From Nocardioides albertanoniae (lineage in GTDB: Bacteria; Actinomycetota; Actinomycetes; Propionibacteriales; Nocardioidaceae): a stretch of 64,000 nt of DNA. The stretch covers positions 2,310,501 through 2,374,500 of the forward strand of contig NZ_VFOV01000001.1 of assembly GCF_006716315.1 (NCBI RefSeq). Reading direction: 5' to 3'. This document shows positions 32,381 to 41,821 of the stretch, piece after piece. The translations under genes were made by a program, and so were the position numbers. Each line of letters starts with the position of its first letter. Position 1 is the first letter of the stretch. The notes beneath the pieces are model-generated. The model had not been told where the DNA came from. It saw only the letters and a program-made list of their open reading frames with translations, and made no database searches.

Positions 32381-33550
32381 GTGGCAGACCCCGACCCACG
32401 CCCCGACGGCGACAAGCCGGTCGACGAGGCGCCCACATCCCGCGTGCCGGGCACGATCAAGGTGGGCTCGATCGCGGGCAGCGAGGTCCTGGTGACCCCG
32501 TCGTGGTTCCTGATCGCCGCCCTGATCGCCTACCTGATGGCGCCGCAGATCGAGACCGTGGAGCCGGGCCTCGGCTGGCTGCGCTACGTCGCCGGCTTCG
32601 CGTTCGCGATCGTCCTCTACGCCGCGGTGCTGCTGCACGAGGCCGCCCACGCCGTGGTCGCCAAGAGGCTCGGATACCCGGTCGGCGCGATCATGCTCCA
32701 CTTCCTCGGCGGCGCGACCGCCGTGGAGAGCGAGGCGAAGCGGCCGCGTCACGAGTTCTGGATCGCGGTCGTCGGTCCGCTGGTCTCGCTCGCCGTCGCC
32801 GGCGCCGCGTTCGGCGTCTCCCACCTGACCCCCGAGGGCCTGATCGGGCTGATCGTGACCGGTCTGTGGGTCACCAACCTCTTCGTGGGCGTGCTCAACC
32901 TCGTGCCCGGGCTGCCGCTCGACGGTGGCCGGGTGCTCAAAGCGGGCGTGTGGGGCATCACGGGCAACGTCAACCGGGGCAACATCGTCGCCGGCTGGGC
33001 CGGGCGGGTGCTCGCGGTCGCGGTGCTGCTGTGGCCGTTCATCCAGGGGCAGATCATCGGCTCCCAGCCCGACCTCATGGACTATGTGCTCGCCGTGATC
33101 ATCGGCGTCTTCCTCTGGAGCGGCGCCTCGGCCGCGATCATGTCGGCGAAGGTGCGGCTGCGGCTCCCGATGCTGGTCGCCCGCGACCTCGCTCGCCGCA
33201 CCCTCGCCGTGCCGGCCGACCTGCCCCTCGCCGAAGCCGTACGCCGCGCTCAGGACGCCGAGGCCGGCAGCATCGTCACGGTGACCAGCGGGGGCGAGCC
33301 GATCGGTCTCGTGCACGAGGGCGCGCTGCTGGCCACCCCTGAGGACCGCCGCCCGTGGATGGCCACATCGACGGTCACCAGACGCCTCGAGTCGGGGCTG
33401 ACGCTGTCGGCCGACATCGACGGCGAGGAGCTGATCCAGGCGATCTCGAAGACGCCCGCGCCCGAATACCTGCTGGTCGAGCCCGACGGCTCGATCTACG
33501 GCGTGCTGGTCACCTCCGACGTGGATGCCGCCTTCCGCGCCGGTGCCTGA
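32381..33550 (+). CDS. M50 site-2-type membrane metalloprotease with CBS domains
   Basis: A 389-residue intramembrane zinc protease of the Rip/SpoIVFB group. The zinc motif HEAAH (in LLHEAAHAVVAKRLG) and the second motif NLVPGLPLDGGRVL, with the third ligand Asp, are in membrane segments between residues about 50 and 260. The last 120 residues form a pair of CBS modules (SIVTVTSGGEPIGLVHEGAL and YLLVEPDGSIYGVLVTSDVD) that may sense nucleotides. The target is unknown; relatives cleave anti-sigma factors. GTG 32381 is 6 bases after TACGCT (32369-32374), so it is probably leaderless. The GTG at 32291 lies beyond the promoter. Confidence 0.9.
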   Translation: MADPDPRPDGDKPVDEAPTSRVPGTIKVGSIAGSEVLVTPSWFLIAALIAYLMAPQIETVEPGLGWLRYVAGFAFAIVLYAAVLLHEAAHAVVAKRLGYPVGAIMLHFLGGATAVESEAKRPRHEFWIAVVGPLVSLAVAGAAFGVSHLTPEGLIGLIVTGLWVTNLFVGVLNLVPGLPLDGGRVLKAGVWGITGNVNRGNIVAGWAGRVLAVAVLLWPFIQGQIIGSQPDLMDYVLAVIIGVFLWSGASAAIMSAKVRLRLPMLVARDLARRTLAVPADLPLAEAVRRAQDAEAGSIVTVTSGGEPIGLVHEGALLATPEDRRPWMATSTVTRRLESGLTLSADIDGEELIQAISKTPAPEYLLVEPDGSIYGVLVTSDVDAAFRAGA

Positions 33551-33644
33551 CCCGGCGCCCGGATCTGCGCCCGGATCTGCGCCCGAATCTGCGCCGGTGC
33601 TCGTGGTTTGCCGGGTTGGCCCGGCGAGCGGATAACCTCGGCGG

Positions 33645-34646
33645 GTGTCAAGCGCTGATATCCCAGACATTCCGGCCGATGCCCGTGCGGGCGTACACCG
33701 CGGGCTGCTGCGCGAGGGCGAATGGGTGCGGCTGACCGACACCAAGGGTCGCCGCCACAACTTCGAGCTCGTGGCCGGCAAGCGCTTCTTCTCCAACAAG
33801 GGCCACATCGACCACGACGAGCTGATCGGTCGCGAGGAGGGCTTCACGGTCACCGCCTCCACCGGCGGCGAATATCTCGTCTTCCGCCCGCTGCTGAGCG
33901 AGTTCGTCGTCTCGATGCCGCGCGGCGCCGCGGTGGTCTACCCCAAGGACGCCGCCCAGATCGTGGCGATGGCCGACATCTTCCCGGGCGCGAGCGTCGT
34001 CGAGGCCGGCGTCGGCTCGGGTGCGCTGACCTGCTCGCTGCTGCGTGCGGTCGGCCCGTTCGGGAAGGTCACCTCCTTCGAGCGCCGCGAGGAGTTCGCC
34101 GACGTCGCGCGCAAGAACGTCAACCAGTTCTTCGGCACACCCGAGGGCGAGTCCCACCCGAGCTGGTCGCTCAACCTGGGCGATCTCCAGGAGGAGCTGC
34201 CCCGTCAGCAGATCCGCTGCGACCGGCTGATCCTCGACATGCTCGCGCCCTGGGAGTGCATCGACGCGGCCGCCGACTCGCTCTATGCCGGTGGTGTCGT
34301 CTGCGCCTACGTCGCGACCACCACCCAGCTGTCCCGCTTCGTGGAGACGGTGCGTGCCCACGGCGGGTTCACCGAGCCGCAGGCCTGGGAGACGCTGGTG
34401 CGCGACTGGCACGTCGAGGGGCTGGCCGTGCGGCCGGGCCACAAGATGATCGGCCACACCGCCTTCCTGGTCACCGCCCGCCGGCTCGCGGCGGGCGAGC
34501 GTGCGCCGCGCAAGACGCGCCGGCCCGCGCCCGGGGCGTACGGGGTCGACTACACGGGTCCGCGGCCCGCCGACATGCCGGCGTCCGAGCCGGTGGCGGC
34601 GCCCGCCCCCGAGGTCGTGCCTGATGGGAGCGGCGAGTCGGCCTGA
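33645..34646 (+). CDS. trmI: tRNA (adenine-58-N1)-methyltransferase
   Basis: Methylates A58 in the T-loop of tRNA. The 333 residues have an N-terminal barrel domain (LREGEWVRLTDTKGRRHNFE) and a Rossmann domain with VVEAGVGSGALTCSLLRAVG (SAM loop), FERREEFADVARKNV (acidic end of strand 2) and LDMLAPWECIDAA (substrate motif). The tail after residue 285 is Pro/Ala-rich. TAACCT (33633-33638) is 6 bases before GTG 33645: a leaderless start. It sits directly before arc, the conserved order in actinobacteria. Confidence 0.93.
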   Translation: MSSADIPDIPADARAGVHRGLLREGEWVRLTDTKGRRHNFELVAGKRFFSNKGHIDHDELIGREEGFTVTASTGGEYLVFRPLLSEFVVSMPRGAAVVYPKDAAQIVAMADIFPGASVVEAGVGSGALTCSLLRAVGPFGKVTSFERREEFADVARKNVNQFFGTPEGESHPSWSLNLGDLQEELPRQQIRCDRLILDMLAPWECIDAAADSLYAGGVVCAYVATTTQLSRFVETVRAHGGFTEPQAWETLVRDWHVEGLAVRPGHKMIGHTAFLVTARRLAAGERAPRKTRRPAPGAYGVDYTGPRPADMPASEPVAAPAPEVVPDGSGESA

Positions 34647-34706
34647 GCCGGCTTCGCGGGCGCGCAGATCTCCTGCGTGCCACGAGCTGACACGGGTGGC
34701 CCCGAT

Positions 34707-34770
34707 ATGGACAGATTGTGTCCATGCTCGAAAAATCAACCCTCCCTGTTGCCCTCCGTCCTTGTAGGGT
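34707..34770 (+). promoter_or_regulatory. arc upstream region: perfect inverted repeat and -10
   Basis: ATGGACA (34707-34713) and TGTCCAT (34719-34725) form a perfect 7-base inverted repeat with a 5-base spacer, of the shape of a dimeric repressor site. TAGGGT (34765-34770) is the likely -10 of arc, giving a short leader that contains GAGGAGG (34781-34787). The repeat lies about 40-60 bases before the -10, so it would suit an activator or an upstream operator. I cannot name the protein. Confidence 0.45.
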
Positions 34771-34794
34771 CGAATCAGCAGAGGAGGTGTGCTG

Positions 34795-36558
34795 ATGTCG
34801 ACATCCGATGGATTCCATTCCGAGGAGCGCAGCCCCGAGGAGCTCGAGAGCCATGTCCGTTTCCTCGAAGCCGAGGTGACCGACCTGCGGCACAGGTTGA
34901 CCGAGATGCCCGGGTCTTCGCGTGGGCTGGAGGCGCGGCTCGCCGAGGCGCAGCGCTCGCTGGCCGGTGTGACCTCGCAGAACGAACGACTCACCGGGAC
35001 GCTTCGAGAAGCCCGTGACCAGATCGTCAAGCTCAAGGAGGAGGTCGACCGACTGGCACAGCCGCCGGCAGGCTTCGGCACCTTCATCGAGCGCAACGAC
35101 GACGACTCGATCGACGTCTTCACCGGCGGGCGCAAGCTCCGGGTGACCGCGTCGCCCAACGTCAACCTCGACGAGCTCAGCTATGGCCAGGAGGTCATGC
35201 TCAACGAGGCGCTCAACGTCGTCGCCGCGATGGAGTTCGAGAAGGTCGGCGAGGTCGTGATGTTCAAGGAGCTGCTCGCCGACGGCGAGCGCGCCCTGGT
35301 CATCGCCAACGCCGACGAGGAGCGTGTCGTACGCCTGGCGGAGCCGCTTCTGCGCGACGCCATCCGCGCGGGTGACTCGCTGCTGCTCGAGCCGCGCTCG
35401 GGCTACGTCTACGAGAAGGTGCCCAAGTCCGAGGTCGAGGAGCTCGTCCTCGAAGAGGTGCCCGACATCGCCTACGACTCGATCGGTGGCCTCTCCGGCC
35501 AGATCGAGCAGATCCAGGACGCCGTCGAGCTGCCCTACCTCTACCCAGAGCTCTTCATCGAGCACCAGCTCAAGCCGCCCAAGGGCGTGCTGCTCTACGG
35601 CCCTCCAGGCTGCGGCAAGACCCTGATCGCGAAGGCCGTCGCCAACTCGCTGGCCAAGAAGGTGGCGGCGCGCACCGGTGCCGACGGCAAGTCCTACTTC
35701 CTCAACATCAAGGGCCCCGAGCTCCTCAACAAGTACGTCGGCGAGACCGAGCGACACATCCGCCTGGTCTTCCAGCGTGCCCGTGAGAAGGCCGCGGCCG
35801 GCACCCCGGTGATCGTCTTCTTCGACGAGATGGACTCGCTGTTCCGCACCCGCGGCACCGGTGTCTCCTCCGACGTGGAGAACACGATCGTCCCGCAGCT
35901 CCTCTCCGAGATCGACGGTGTCGAGGCGTTGGAGAACGTGCTCGTCATCGGCGCCTCCAACCGTGAGGACATGATCGACCCGGCGATCCTGCGCCCGGGC
36001 CGGCTGGACGTGAAGATCAAGATCGAGCGTCCCGACGCGGAGGGTGCGCGAGACATCTTCTCGAAGTACCTGGTGCCCGACCTCCCGCTGCACCCCTCCG
36101 ACATCAACGAGTTCAACGGCGACAAGCAGGCGACCGTCGACGAGCTCATCCGCACCACCGTCGAGCGGATGTACACCGAGACCGAGGAGAACCGCTTCCT
36201 GGAGGTCACCTACGCCAACGGCGACAAGGAGATCCTCTACTTCAAGGACTTCAACTCCGGCGCGATGATCCAGAACATCGTCGACCGGGCCAAGAAGATG
36301 GCCATCAAGTCCTTCCTCGACGCCGGCCAGGACGCCGCGCAGAAGGGCCTGCGGGTGCAACACCTGCTCCAGGCCTGCGTGGATGAGTTCAAGGAGAACG
36401 AGGACCTCCCCAACACCACCAACCCCGACGACTGGGCCCGCATCTCCGGCAAGAAGGGCGAGCGGATCGTCTTCATCCGCACGCTCATCACCGGCAAGCA
36501 GGGCACCGAGCCCGGTCGCTCCATCGAGCAGGTCTCCAACACGGGTCAGTACCTGTAA
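34795..36558 (+). CDS. arc: Proteasome-associated AAA ATPase ARC (Mpa)
   Basis: The ring ATPase that captures pupylated proteins and feeds them to the 20S proteasome. The 587 residues comprise an N-terminal coiled coil that binds Pup (about 10-90), two OB domains (about 90-245) and an AAA domain with Walker A GPPGCGKT, Walker [10 protein letters not shown] and the arginine finger region AILRPGRLD. It ends GQYL, the C-terminal motif that opens the proteasome gate. ATG 34795 is chosen because GAGGAGG lies 7 bases upstream; the GTG at 34789 is too close to it. A terminator hairpin follows. Confidence 0.97.
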   Translation: MSTSDGFHSEERSPEELESHVRFLEAEVTDLRHRLTEMPGSSRGLEARLAEAQRSLAGVTSQNERLTGTLREARDQIVKLKEEVDRLAQPPAGFGTFIERNDDDSIDVFTGGRKLRVTASPNVNLDELSYGQEVMLNEALNVVAAMEFEKVGEVVMFKELLADGERALVIANADEERVVRLAEPLLRDAIRAGDSLLLEPRSGYVYEKVPKSEVEELVLEEVPDIAYDSIGGLSGQIEQIQDAVELPYLYPELFIEHQLKPPKGVLLYGPPGCGKTLIAKAVANSLAKKVAARTGADGKSYFLNIKGPELLNKYVGETERHIRLVFQRAREKAAAGTPVIVFFDEMDSLFRTRGTGVSSDVENTIVPQLLSEIDGVEALENVLVIGASNREDMIDPAILRPGRLDVKIKIERPDAEGARDIFSKYLVPDLPLHPSDINEFNGDKQATVDELIRTTVERMYTETEENRFLEVTYANGDKEILYFKDFNSGAMIQNIVDRAKKMAIKSFLDAGQDAAQKGLRVQHLLQACVDEFKENEDLPNTTNPDDWARISGKKGERIVFIRTLITGKQGTEPGRSIEQVSNTGQYL

Positions 36559-36571
36559 TCGGATCCGTACG

Positions 36572-36605
36572 CCGGCCGCCGTCTACATCCGTGGACGGCG
36601 GCCGG
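36572..36605 (+). terminator. arc terminator hairpin
   Basis: A perfect 12-base GC-rich stem (36572-36583 with 36594-36605) with a 10-base loop, 13 bases after the arc stop. There is no U-run. Confidence 0.7.
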
Positions 36606-36702
36606 AGTGTGTCCGCCGCGTTCTATTCGGCTGCGAGTCGATGCGTCGGGGGCTAGGGTTTGATCGTTCGTGGGGCGGTCCCGCGTATGGACGGGGGCCC
36701 AG

Positions 36703-36852
36703 ATGGCGGTATGGCTGCTGATTGCGCTCGGCTTGGCGGTGCTCGTCGTCGTAGCGGCCCTCGGGGCCCTGGTCTGGGTGGTGTCCGGACGTGCCTCCTC
36801 GGAGCGAGCCAACATCCAACACAATTTCGGGCCGAACGGCCCCAGCATCTGA
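36703..36852 (+). CDS. Small single-pass membrane protein
   Basis: A 49-residue protein, mostly one hydrophobic helix (VWLLIALGLAVLVVVAALGA) with a short polar tail containing RASSERANIQ. No family recognised. ATG 36703 has GGGGG about 7 bases upstream. An in-frame GTG at 36670 would add 11 residues and lie 10 bases from the -10 TAGGGT (36654-36659). A promoter, an intact frame and a clean membrane helix make it plausible as a real gene, but it could be missed or misplaced by a few codons. Confidence 0.5.
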   Translation: MAVWLLIALGLAVLVVVAALGALVWVVSGRASSERANIQHNFGPNGPSI

Positions 36853-36870
36853 TCTGTAAGGTTGAGCGAC

Positions 36871-37215
36871 GTGGCAGAAGAGATGGCGCGCAAGGACATC
36901 GAGGCCGGGCTGGAGACCCGCCATGAGCTCGGGGACGCGTTCGACGCGGAGCTGGTCGCCGGCTTCGCCGACCGCATCGAGAAGACCGTGCAGGAGCGGG
37001 TCGGCACCACCGCCGCCGCCCGCACCCTCGCCGAGCGCAACGAGTCGCGCACCTCGGTCTTCCAGTTCGTCCTGGGCGCCGGGTCCGCCGTCGCCGGCAT
37101 CCCGATCAGCATCACCCTCGGCGTCACCGACAACCTCGGCGCCCTCGTGATCTCCTGGGTGGGGCTCGTCGGCGTCAACGTCGCCCACGCGGTGCGTACG
37201 CGCAAACCGCGCTGA
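36871..37215 (+). CDS. Conserved actinobacterial membrane protein of unknown function
   Basis: A 114-residue protein with a charged, helical N-terminal half (ARKDIEAGLETRHELGDAFD through RTLAERNES) and two membrane segments in the second half (VFQFVLGAGSAVAGIPISI and LGALVISWVGLVGVNVAHAV). The function is unknown. TAAGGT (36857-36862) lies 8 bases before GTG 36871, a leaderless arrangement. A TTG at 36862 would overlap the -10 and is less likely. Confidence 0.65.
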   Translation: MAEEMARKDIEAGLETRHELGDAFDAELVAGFADRIEKTVQERVGTTAAARTLAERNESRTSVFQFVLGAGSAVAGIPISITLGVTDNLGALVISWVGLVGVNVAHAVRTRKPR

Positions 37216-37244
37216 GCCCCACCCACGACCCAGAACGGACCGGC

Positions 37245-37871
37245 TCAGTCCTCCATCTCACCGGTCCACTGCACGCCGAGGATCAGGGCCTGGTCGCTCT
37301 CGACGAGGGTCGTGAACCCGACGCGACGGTAGAAGCCGATGGCGCGGGTGTTGCCGGCGCTGACGCCGAGGTGGGCGCCGCGTACGCCGGCGACGTGGAA
37401 GGCGCCGAGCATCATCGCGATCAGCTCCTTGCCGACGCCCTGGCCCTGGGCGCGGGGGAGGAGGTTGATGTGCAGATGGGCCGGGAAGTCGGCCAGCAGG
37501 TCGGGGGGCGAGTGGAGCGGGCGGTGGATCAGGGAACGCATCCGGGCGCTCCAGTCGGTGGGGTCGAAGTCGGGCCCGGGGTCGGGGTTGACGACGCGCA
37601 GGGCCGGCCACCAGTCCTCCTCGCACTCCTTCTCGAAGGATCGGGTGAACGGCGTGCCGACCACATAGCCGGAGACTCCCTCGTCGTCGACGGCGACGAA
37701 CCCGAGGCCGATCCGCGAGACGAGATAGGGCGCCGCGTAGATGTTGCCGAGCAGCTTCGGGTCGTCGTAGAACTCGGTGGCGTCCTCGCCGGAGGCCCCG
37801 GTCAGCAGACAGATCGAGAACAGGTCGTCGAGGTCGTCGGCGGTGGCCCGCCGGATCTCAGGAGTGCTCAT
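37245..37871 (-). CDS. GNAT family N-acetyltransferase
   Basis: A 208-residue single-domain acetyltransferase. The acetyl-CoA-binding motif A is visible as LPRAQGQGVGKELIAMMLGA (Q/RxxGxG/A), and motif B as GVSAGNTRAIGFYRRVGF. The start IRRATADDLDDLFSICLLTG is typical of the family. The middle part contains an unusual DPTDWSARMRSLIHRP stretch, seen in the O-GlcNAcase-associated acetyltransferase-like group. Substrate unknown. It begins 9 bases after the DUF2207 stop on the same strand, so the two are probably one transcript. Confidence 0.87.
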   Translation of the reverse strand: MSTPEIRRATADDLDDLFSICLLTGASGEDATEFYDDPKLLGNIYAAPYLVSRIGLGFVAVDDEGVSGYVVGTPFTRSFEKECEEDWWPALRVVNPDPGPDFDPTDWSARMRSLIHRPLHSPPDLLADFPAHLHINLLPRAQGQGVGKELIAMMLGAFHVAGVRGAHLGVSAGNTRAIGFYRRVGFTTLVESDQALILGVQWTGEMED

Positions 37872-37880
37872 GCTCTGACC

Positions 37881-39857
37881 TCACCATGACCCGCCTCCGC
37901 CGTCGCCGCCGCCCCCGCCTCCGCCGAAACTACCGCCTCCGCCCCCGCCTCCGCCGGAGAAGGTCCCACCGCCCGAGAAACCACCGCTGCCGCCGCTGCT
38001 CGAGGGCGCCTGGTAGGCACGTACGGCAGAGTCGAAGGAGCGTTCGAAGTCCCTGGTCAGCGCGCCGGCGAGGTCGCCCACGGCGCCGGCTCCCGCCTCG
38101 GCAGAGACCGCCGAGGCGCCGAAGAGAGCATGCTGGTTGTAGGGGAGATAGCTCGGCGCGGCGGGGCTGGAGACCCCGCCGACCTTGAACCGTCCGGCCC
38201 ACTGCTTCGCACAGCCGAAGGCGACCGCCCACGGCAGATAGGTGTCGTATGTCGCCTGGTCTCCCTGGAAGTCGCCCGACCGGGCCCGCAGGGTCTCCCG
38301 GAAGCCCGCCGCCTCGGCTGCCAGAGCGCGGCCCGCCTCGGTGCGCTTGAGCCCGGCGCTGGGCACCGTCGCCGGGCCGAGCATGATCGCCAGGAGCCCG
38401 GGTGCGAGCGCCCACAGGGTCGTCTCGCCCGGACGTACGATCGCCAGGACGACACAGGCGAGCGCCGAGACCACGAAGCCGACCAGATAGAGCCACATCC
38501 CGGCGCCCTCACGCCGGACCAGCCCGTCGTTGACCGCCCAGCTCTCCGCGCGCTGGCGGAAGGTGGGCATGGTCTGCCCCAGCGTCTTCGCGGCCCGCCG
38601 ACCGGCCGCGCTGTTCTTGTCGGCGCCGATCGCGAGGTTGTCGAACTTCTCCACGACGCGGGTGACCCGGTCGACGGTGTTCCACGACGGTCGGGGCACG
38701 TCCTCGCTCCGGAACGTCGAGGTGCGCCATCCGTTCTGGGTCGAGCGGATCCCGACGATCCCGCGGGAGGCGGCATAGAGGATGCTCGCCCCGAGCAGGC
38801 GTGGCTTCGCCCGCTTCTCGATCAGGTACGCCGCCTGAGCAGGCCCGATGTCGGGCGGCGGTGTCGCCCGCGGCTCCACCCGCGGCAGCCGGTCCCAGGT
38901 CCTGACCTGCACGATGGCGCCGACCAGCAGAGCGGCGATCGCGAGGCCCGCGATGACGCCGTAGGTCTCGGTGTCGGTGCCCAGCACCGCGTCCCAACGC
39001 TGCGACCACGGCCACTCGCGCCCGGTGATCTCGGGGGTGGCGAGCCCGGGGATGCCGGCCTGCACGGTGAGCGGGGTGCCCGCCGGCAGGTCGTCCGCGG
39101 TGATTCGCAGCGTCGAGGTGCCCTCGCCCTCGGTGGTGGCGCAGCCGTCGGTGGCGCCGCGACCGACGGCGCAGCGTACGTCGGCGGTGTCGGCGGGGAG
39201 GGTGAGGTCGAGATCGGCGTGGGCGATCGACTGGCGCCACCCGGAGGGGATGAGGTTCCAGTAGAACCGCGACCCGTCACCGGAGGGGAGCAGCACGTCG
39301 GCCATCTCGTAGCGCAGCACGTAGGTGTGCTTGCCCTCGGGCAGCTCGGAATACTCGTCGCCGATGCGGATGTCGGTGTAGCGGCCGCTCCAGCCCTCGG
39401 TGGTCTTCTCGGTCTCGGCGTAGTTGCCGAACTGGAGCAGGAACTGTGCGGTGCCGTCGGCCTGACCGTACTTCTCGACCAGGCGGGGCAGCTCGTCGGC
39501 CTCCCAGCCACCGCGGTCGACGATGGCCTGCGCCTTCTGCCGGTCGCTCACCTTCGGGTCGACCTCGACGGAGATGTTCTCCGGCCGGCGGCGCAACGAG
39601 GGCGCGTTGGGGTCGCGGGAGTCGAAGAACCGGAAGATGCCGTGGCTCTCGGAGTCGGGGAAGTCGACCGTGACGGTCTCGGTCACCGACATCCGGCCGT
39701 CGTCGGTGACGACGAAGTCGCCGTCGTAGTCGGTGATCGTCGTGTGTTCCTCGACGTCGCCGGCACCCGAGAGCAGCCCGGCGGCCGCGAGCGGCCACAG
39801 CACCAGCACCGCGAGGATCGTCGCGCCGGCGGCGTACCACCAGACGTAGCGTTTCAC
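37881..39857 (-). CDS. DUF2207 family membrane protein with a glycine-rich tail
   Basis: A 658-residue envelope protein. An N-terminal membrane helix ([20 protein letters not shown]) is followed by an outside DUF2207 beta domain ([20 protein letters not shown] to about residue 280), further membrane segments near 300-320 and 490-535, and a cytosolic part. The last 40 residues are nearly all Gly/Ser with a terminal Trp, a usual end for this family. The function is unknown. AGGAGG 10 bases upstream supports GTG 39857. It is divergent from dop and co-directional with the GNAT gene. Confidence 0.87.
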   Translation of the reverse strand: MKRYVWWYAAGATILAVLVLWPLAAAGLLSGAGDVEEHTTITDYDGDFVVTDDGRMSVTETVTVDFPDSESHGIFRFFDSRDPNAPSLRRRPENISVEVDPKVSDRQKAQAIVDRGGWEADELPRLVEKYGQADGTAQFLLQFGNYAETEKTTEGWSGRYTDIRIGDEYSELPEGKHTYVLRYEMADVLLPSGDGSRFYWNLIPSGWRQSIAHADLDLTLPADTADVRCAVGRGATDGCATTEGEGTSTLRITADDLPAGTPLTVQAGIPGLATPEITGREWPWSQRWDAVLGTDTETYGVIAGLAIAALLVGAIVQVRTWDRLPRVEPRATPPPDIGPAQAAYLIEKRAKPRLLGASILYAASRGIVGIRSTQNGWRTSTFRSEDVPRPSWNTVDRVTRVVEKFDNLAIGADKNSAAGRRAAKTLGQTMPTFRQRAESWAVNDGLVRREGAGMWLYLVGFVVSALACVVLAIVRPGETTLWALAPGLLAIMLGPATVPSAGLKRTEAGRALAAEAAGFRETLRARSGDFQGDQATYDTYLPWAVAFGCAKQWAGRFKVGGVSSPAAPSYLPYNQHALFGASAVSAEAGAGAVGDLAGALTRDFERSFDSAVRAYQAPSSSGGSGGFSGGGTFSGGGGGGGGSFGGGGGGGDGGGGSW

Positions 39858-39965
39858 GAGCCGGGTGCCTCCTGGTTCCGTCCAGCTGAACGCCTCTCGA
39901 CCGACCTCGGTGTGGCGTGTGGATGGTCCCCTTGCTTCGCGCACATGGCCGGTAGCCTTGCAGGT

Positions 39966-41477
39966 ATGAGCGTACGACGGGTGATGGGCACCGAGGTCGA
40001 ATACGGGATCGCCGTGGCCGGACAGCCCCAGGCGAACCCGATGGTGGCCTCGAGCCAGGTCGTCAATGCGTACGCATCCTCGACCCTGAAGGCGAGGAGA
40101 GCGCGCTGGGACTTCGAGGAGGAGTCGCCGCTGCGCGACGCCCGAGGCTTCGACATGTCGCGTCAGGTCGCCGACCCCAGCCAGCTCACCGACGAGGATC
40201 TGGGGCTGGCCAACGTCATCCTCACCAACGGCGCCCGGCTCTACGTCGACCACGCCCACCCGGAGTTCTCCTGCCCCGAGGTGACCAACCCGCTCGACGC
40301 GGTGCGCTGGGAGAAGGCCGGCGAGCAGGTGATGCTCGACGCCACCCGTGCCGCCGCGCGGCTGCCGACCAGCCCGCAGATCAACCTCTACAAGAACAAC
40401 ACCGACAACAAGGGCGTCTCCTACGGAGCGCACGAGAACTACCTCATGCGCCGCTCGACCGCCTTCGCCGACATCGTGCGGCACCTGACCCCGTTCTTCG
40501 TCTCCAGGCAGGTCTTCGCCGGTGCCGGGCGGGTCGGGATCGGCCAGGAGCGGCCCAAGGACGGCTTCCAGATCTCCCAGCGCGCCGACTTCTTCGAGGT
40601 CGAGGTCGGTCTGGAGACCACGCTCAAGCGGCCGATCATCAACACCCGCGACGAGCCGCACGCCGACCCCGAGAAGTATCGCCGCCTCCACGTGATCCTC
40701 GGCGACGCCAACCTGGCCGAGATCTCGACCTACCTCAAGGTCGGCACCACCTCGCTGGTGCTCGCGATGATCGAGGACGGCTACATCTCCCGCGATCTCA
40801 GCGTCGACGGCCCGGTCTCGGCGCTGCGTGCCATCTCCCACGACCCCACGCTCAAGACGCTGATCACGCTCAAGGACGGCCGCAAGCTGACCGGCGTACA
40901 GCTCCAGATGGAATACCTCGATCTGGCCAAGAAGTTCGTCGAGGAGCGCTACGGCTCCGAGGCCGACTATCAGACCAAGGACGTGCTCGAGCGCTGGGAA
41001 TCCGTGCTCGACCGGCTCGAGCGCGACCCGATGGAGTGCGCCACCGAGCTCGACTGGGTCGCGAAGTACAAGCTCCTGCGCAGCTACCGCGAGCGCGACG
41101 GCCTGGAGTGGAACGACCCCAAGCTGCACCTGATCGACCTGCAGTACGCCGACATCCGCCCCGAGAAGGGCCTCTACAACAAGCTCGTACGCTCCGGGCG
41201 GATCCAGCGCCTGCTGACCGACGACCTGGTGGAGAAGGCGATGCACGACCCGCCGACCGACACCAGGGCCTACTTCCGCGGGCGCTGCCTGGAGAAGTAC
41301 TCCGAGCACGTCGCCGCCGCGTCGTGGGACTCGGTCATCTTCGACCTGCCGGGTCGGGAGTCGCTGCAGCGGGTGCCGACCATCGACCCGCTGCGCGGCA
41401 CGAAGAAGCACGTCGGCGGGCTGCTCGACGCATCCGAGACCGCCCTCGACCTCTTCAACCGGCTCACCGGCGCCTGA
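39966..41477 (+). CDS. dop: Pup deamidase / depupylase Dop
   Basis: Deamidates the C-terminal Gln of Pup to Glu so that PafA can attach it, and also removes Pup from proteins. The 503 residues fit the carboxylate-amine ligase-like fold: [13 protein letters not shown] at the start (ATP-binding Glu), the nucleophile Asp in [17 protein letters not shown] and the late [13 protein letters not shown]. The Dop-specific loop is present near residues 35-60 ([20 protein letters not shown]), separating it from PafA. TAGCCT (39953-39958) is 7 bases before the ATG: leaderless. Pup here ends GGQ, so Dop is required. Confidence 0.96.
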   Translation: MSVRRVMGTEVEYGIAVAGQPQANPMVASSQVVNAYASSTLKARRARWDFEEESPLRDARGFDMSRQVADPSQLTDEDLGLANVILTNGARLYVDHAHPEFSCPEVTNPLDAVRWEKAGEQVMLDATRAAARLPTSPQINLYKNNTDNKGVSYGAHENYLMRRSTAFADIVRHLTPFFVSRQVFAGAGRVGIGQERPKDGFQISQRADFFEVEVGLETTLKRPIINTRDEPHADPEKYRRLHVILGDANLAEISTYLKVGTTSLVLAMIEDGYISRDLSVDGPVSALRAISHDPTLKTLITLKDGRKLTGVQLQMEYLDLAKKFVEERYGSEADYQTKDVLERWESVLDRLERDPMECATELDWVAKYKLLRSYRERDGLEWNDPKLHLIDLQYADIRPEKGLYNKLVRSGRIQRLLTDDLVEKAMHDPPTDTRAYFRGRCLEKYSEHVAAASWDSVIFDLPGRESLQRVPTIDPLRGTKKHVGGLLDASETALDLFNRLTGA

Positions 41478-41591
41478 CCGGCGCACGACTGACGCCTGCC
41501 GGACCCAGGATCGCCTCCGCGTGCCGGAGGACGGCCAGTTCCGAGGTATGCCTTCCTCCCTCAGCGTAATCAGGCATTGTTTCCTCAGGTT

Positions 41592-41614
41592 TTGTCGGTG
41601 CTAGTGGATAGGTT
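41592..41614 (+). promoter_or_regulatory. PafBC/RecA-NDp-type promoter of pup-prcB-prcA
   Basis: TTGTCGGTG (41592-41600), exactly 8 bases, then TAGGTT (41609-41614) is a full match to the consensus TTGTCRGTG-N8-TAnnnT used by the DNA-damage activator PafBC. Six bases later is the pup ATG (41621), so transcription should start at the start codon. No Shine-Dalgarno is present. Confidence 0.8.
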
Positions 41615-41620
41615 GGTGAC

Positions 41621-41818
41621 ATGGCACAGGAGCAGAAGCAGCCGAAGAAGTCCTCCGAGTCCGAGGAGGCCGTCGAGACCGCGCCCGAGACCGACGTCAG
41701 CGAGCGCAAGGAAGCGCTGGACTCCGACGTCGACGACATCCTCGACGAGATCGACGACGTCTTGGAGACCAACGCGGAGGACTTCGTGAAGTCCTTCATC
41801 CAGAAGGGTGGACAGTAA
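41621..41818 (+). CDS. pup: Prokaryotic ubiquitin-like protein Pup, Gln-ending form
   Basis: A 65-residue intrinsically disordered, acidic tag that marks proteins for the proteasome. The binding region for ARC is the helix-prone DVDDILDEIDDVLETNAEDF, and it ends FIQKGGQ. The last Gln must be deamidated by Dop before PafA can link it to lysines. It is leaderless from the PafBC-type promoter. The stop is 3 bases before prcB, giving the standard pup-prcB-prcA operon. Confidence 0.98.
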   Translation: MAQEQKQPKKSSESEEAVETAPETDVSERKEALDSDVDDILDEIDDVLETNAEDFVKSFIQKGGQ

Positions 41819-41821
41819 GAC

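Noticed and set aside
38130..39965. A long in-frame upward extension of dop opposite DUF2207
   Set aside because: Dop proteins start at [14 protein letters not shown]; the leaderless -10 at 39953-39958 fixes the start at 39966.
41548..41577. ATGCCT/AGGCAT inverted repeat before the pup promoter
   Set aside because: Six-base arms 18 bases apart are expected by chance and do not overlap the promoter elements.
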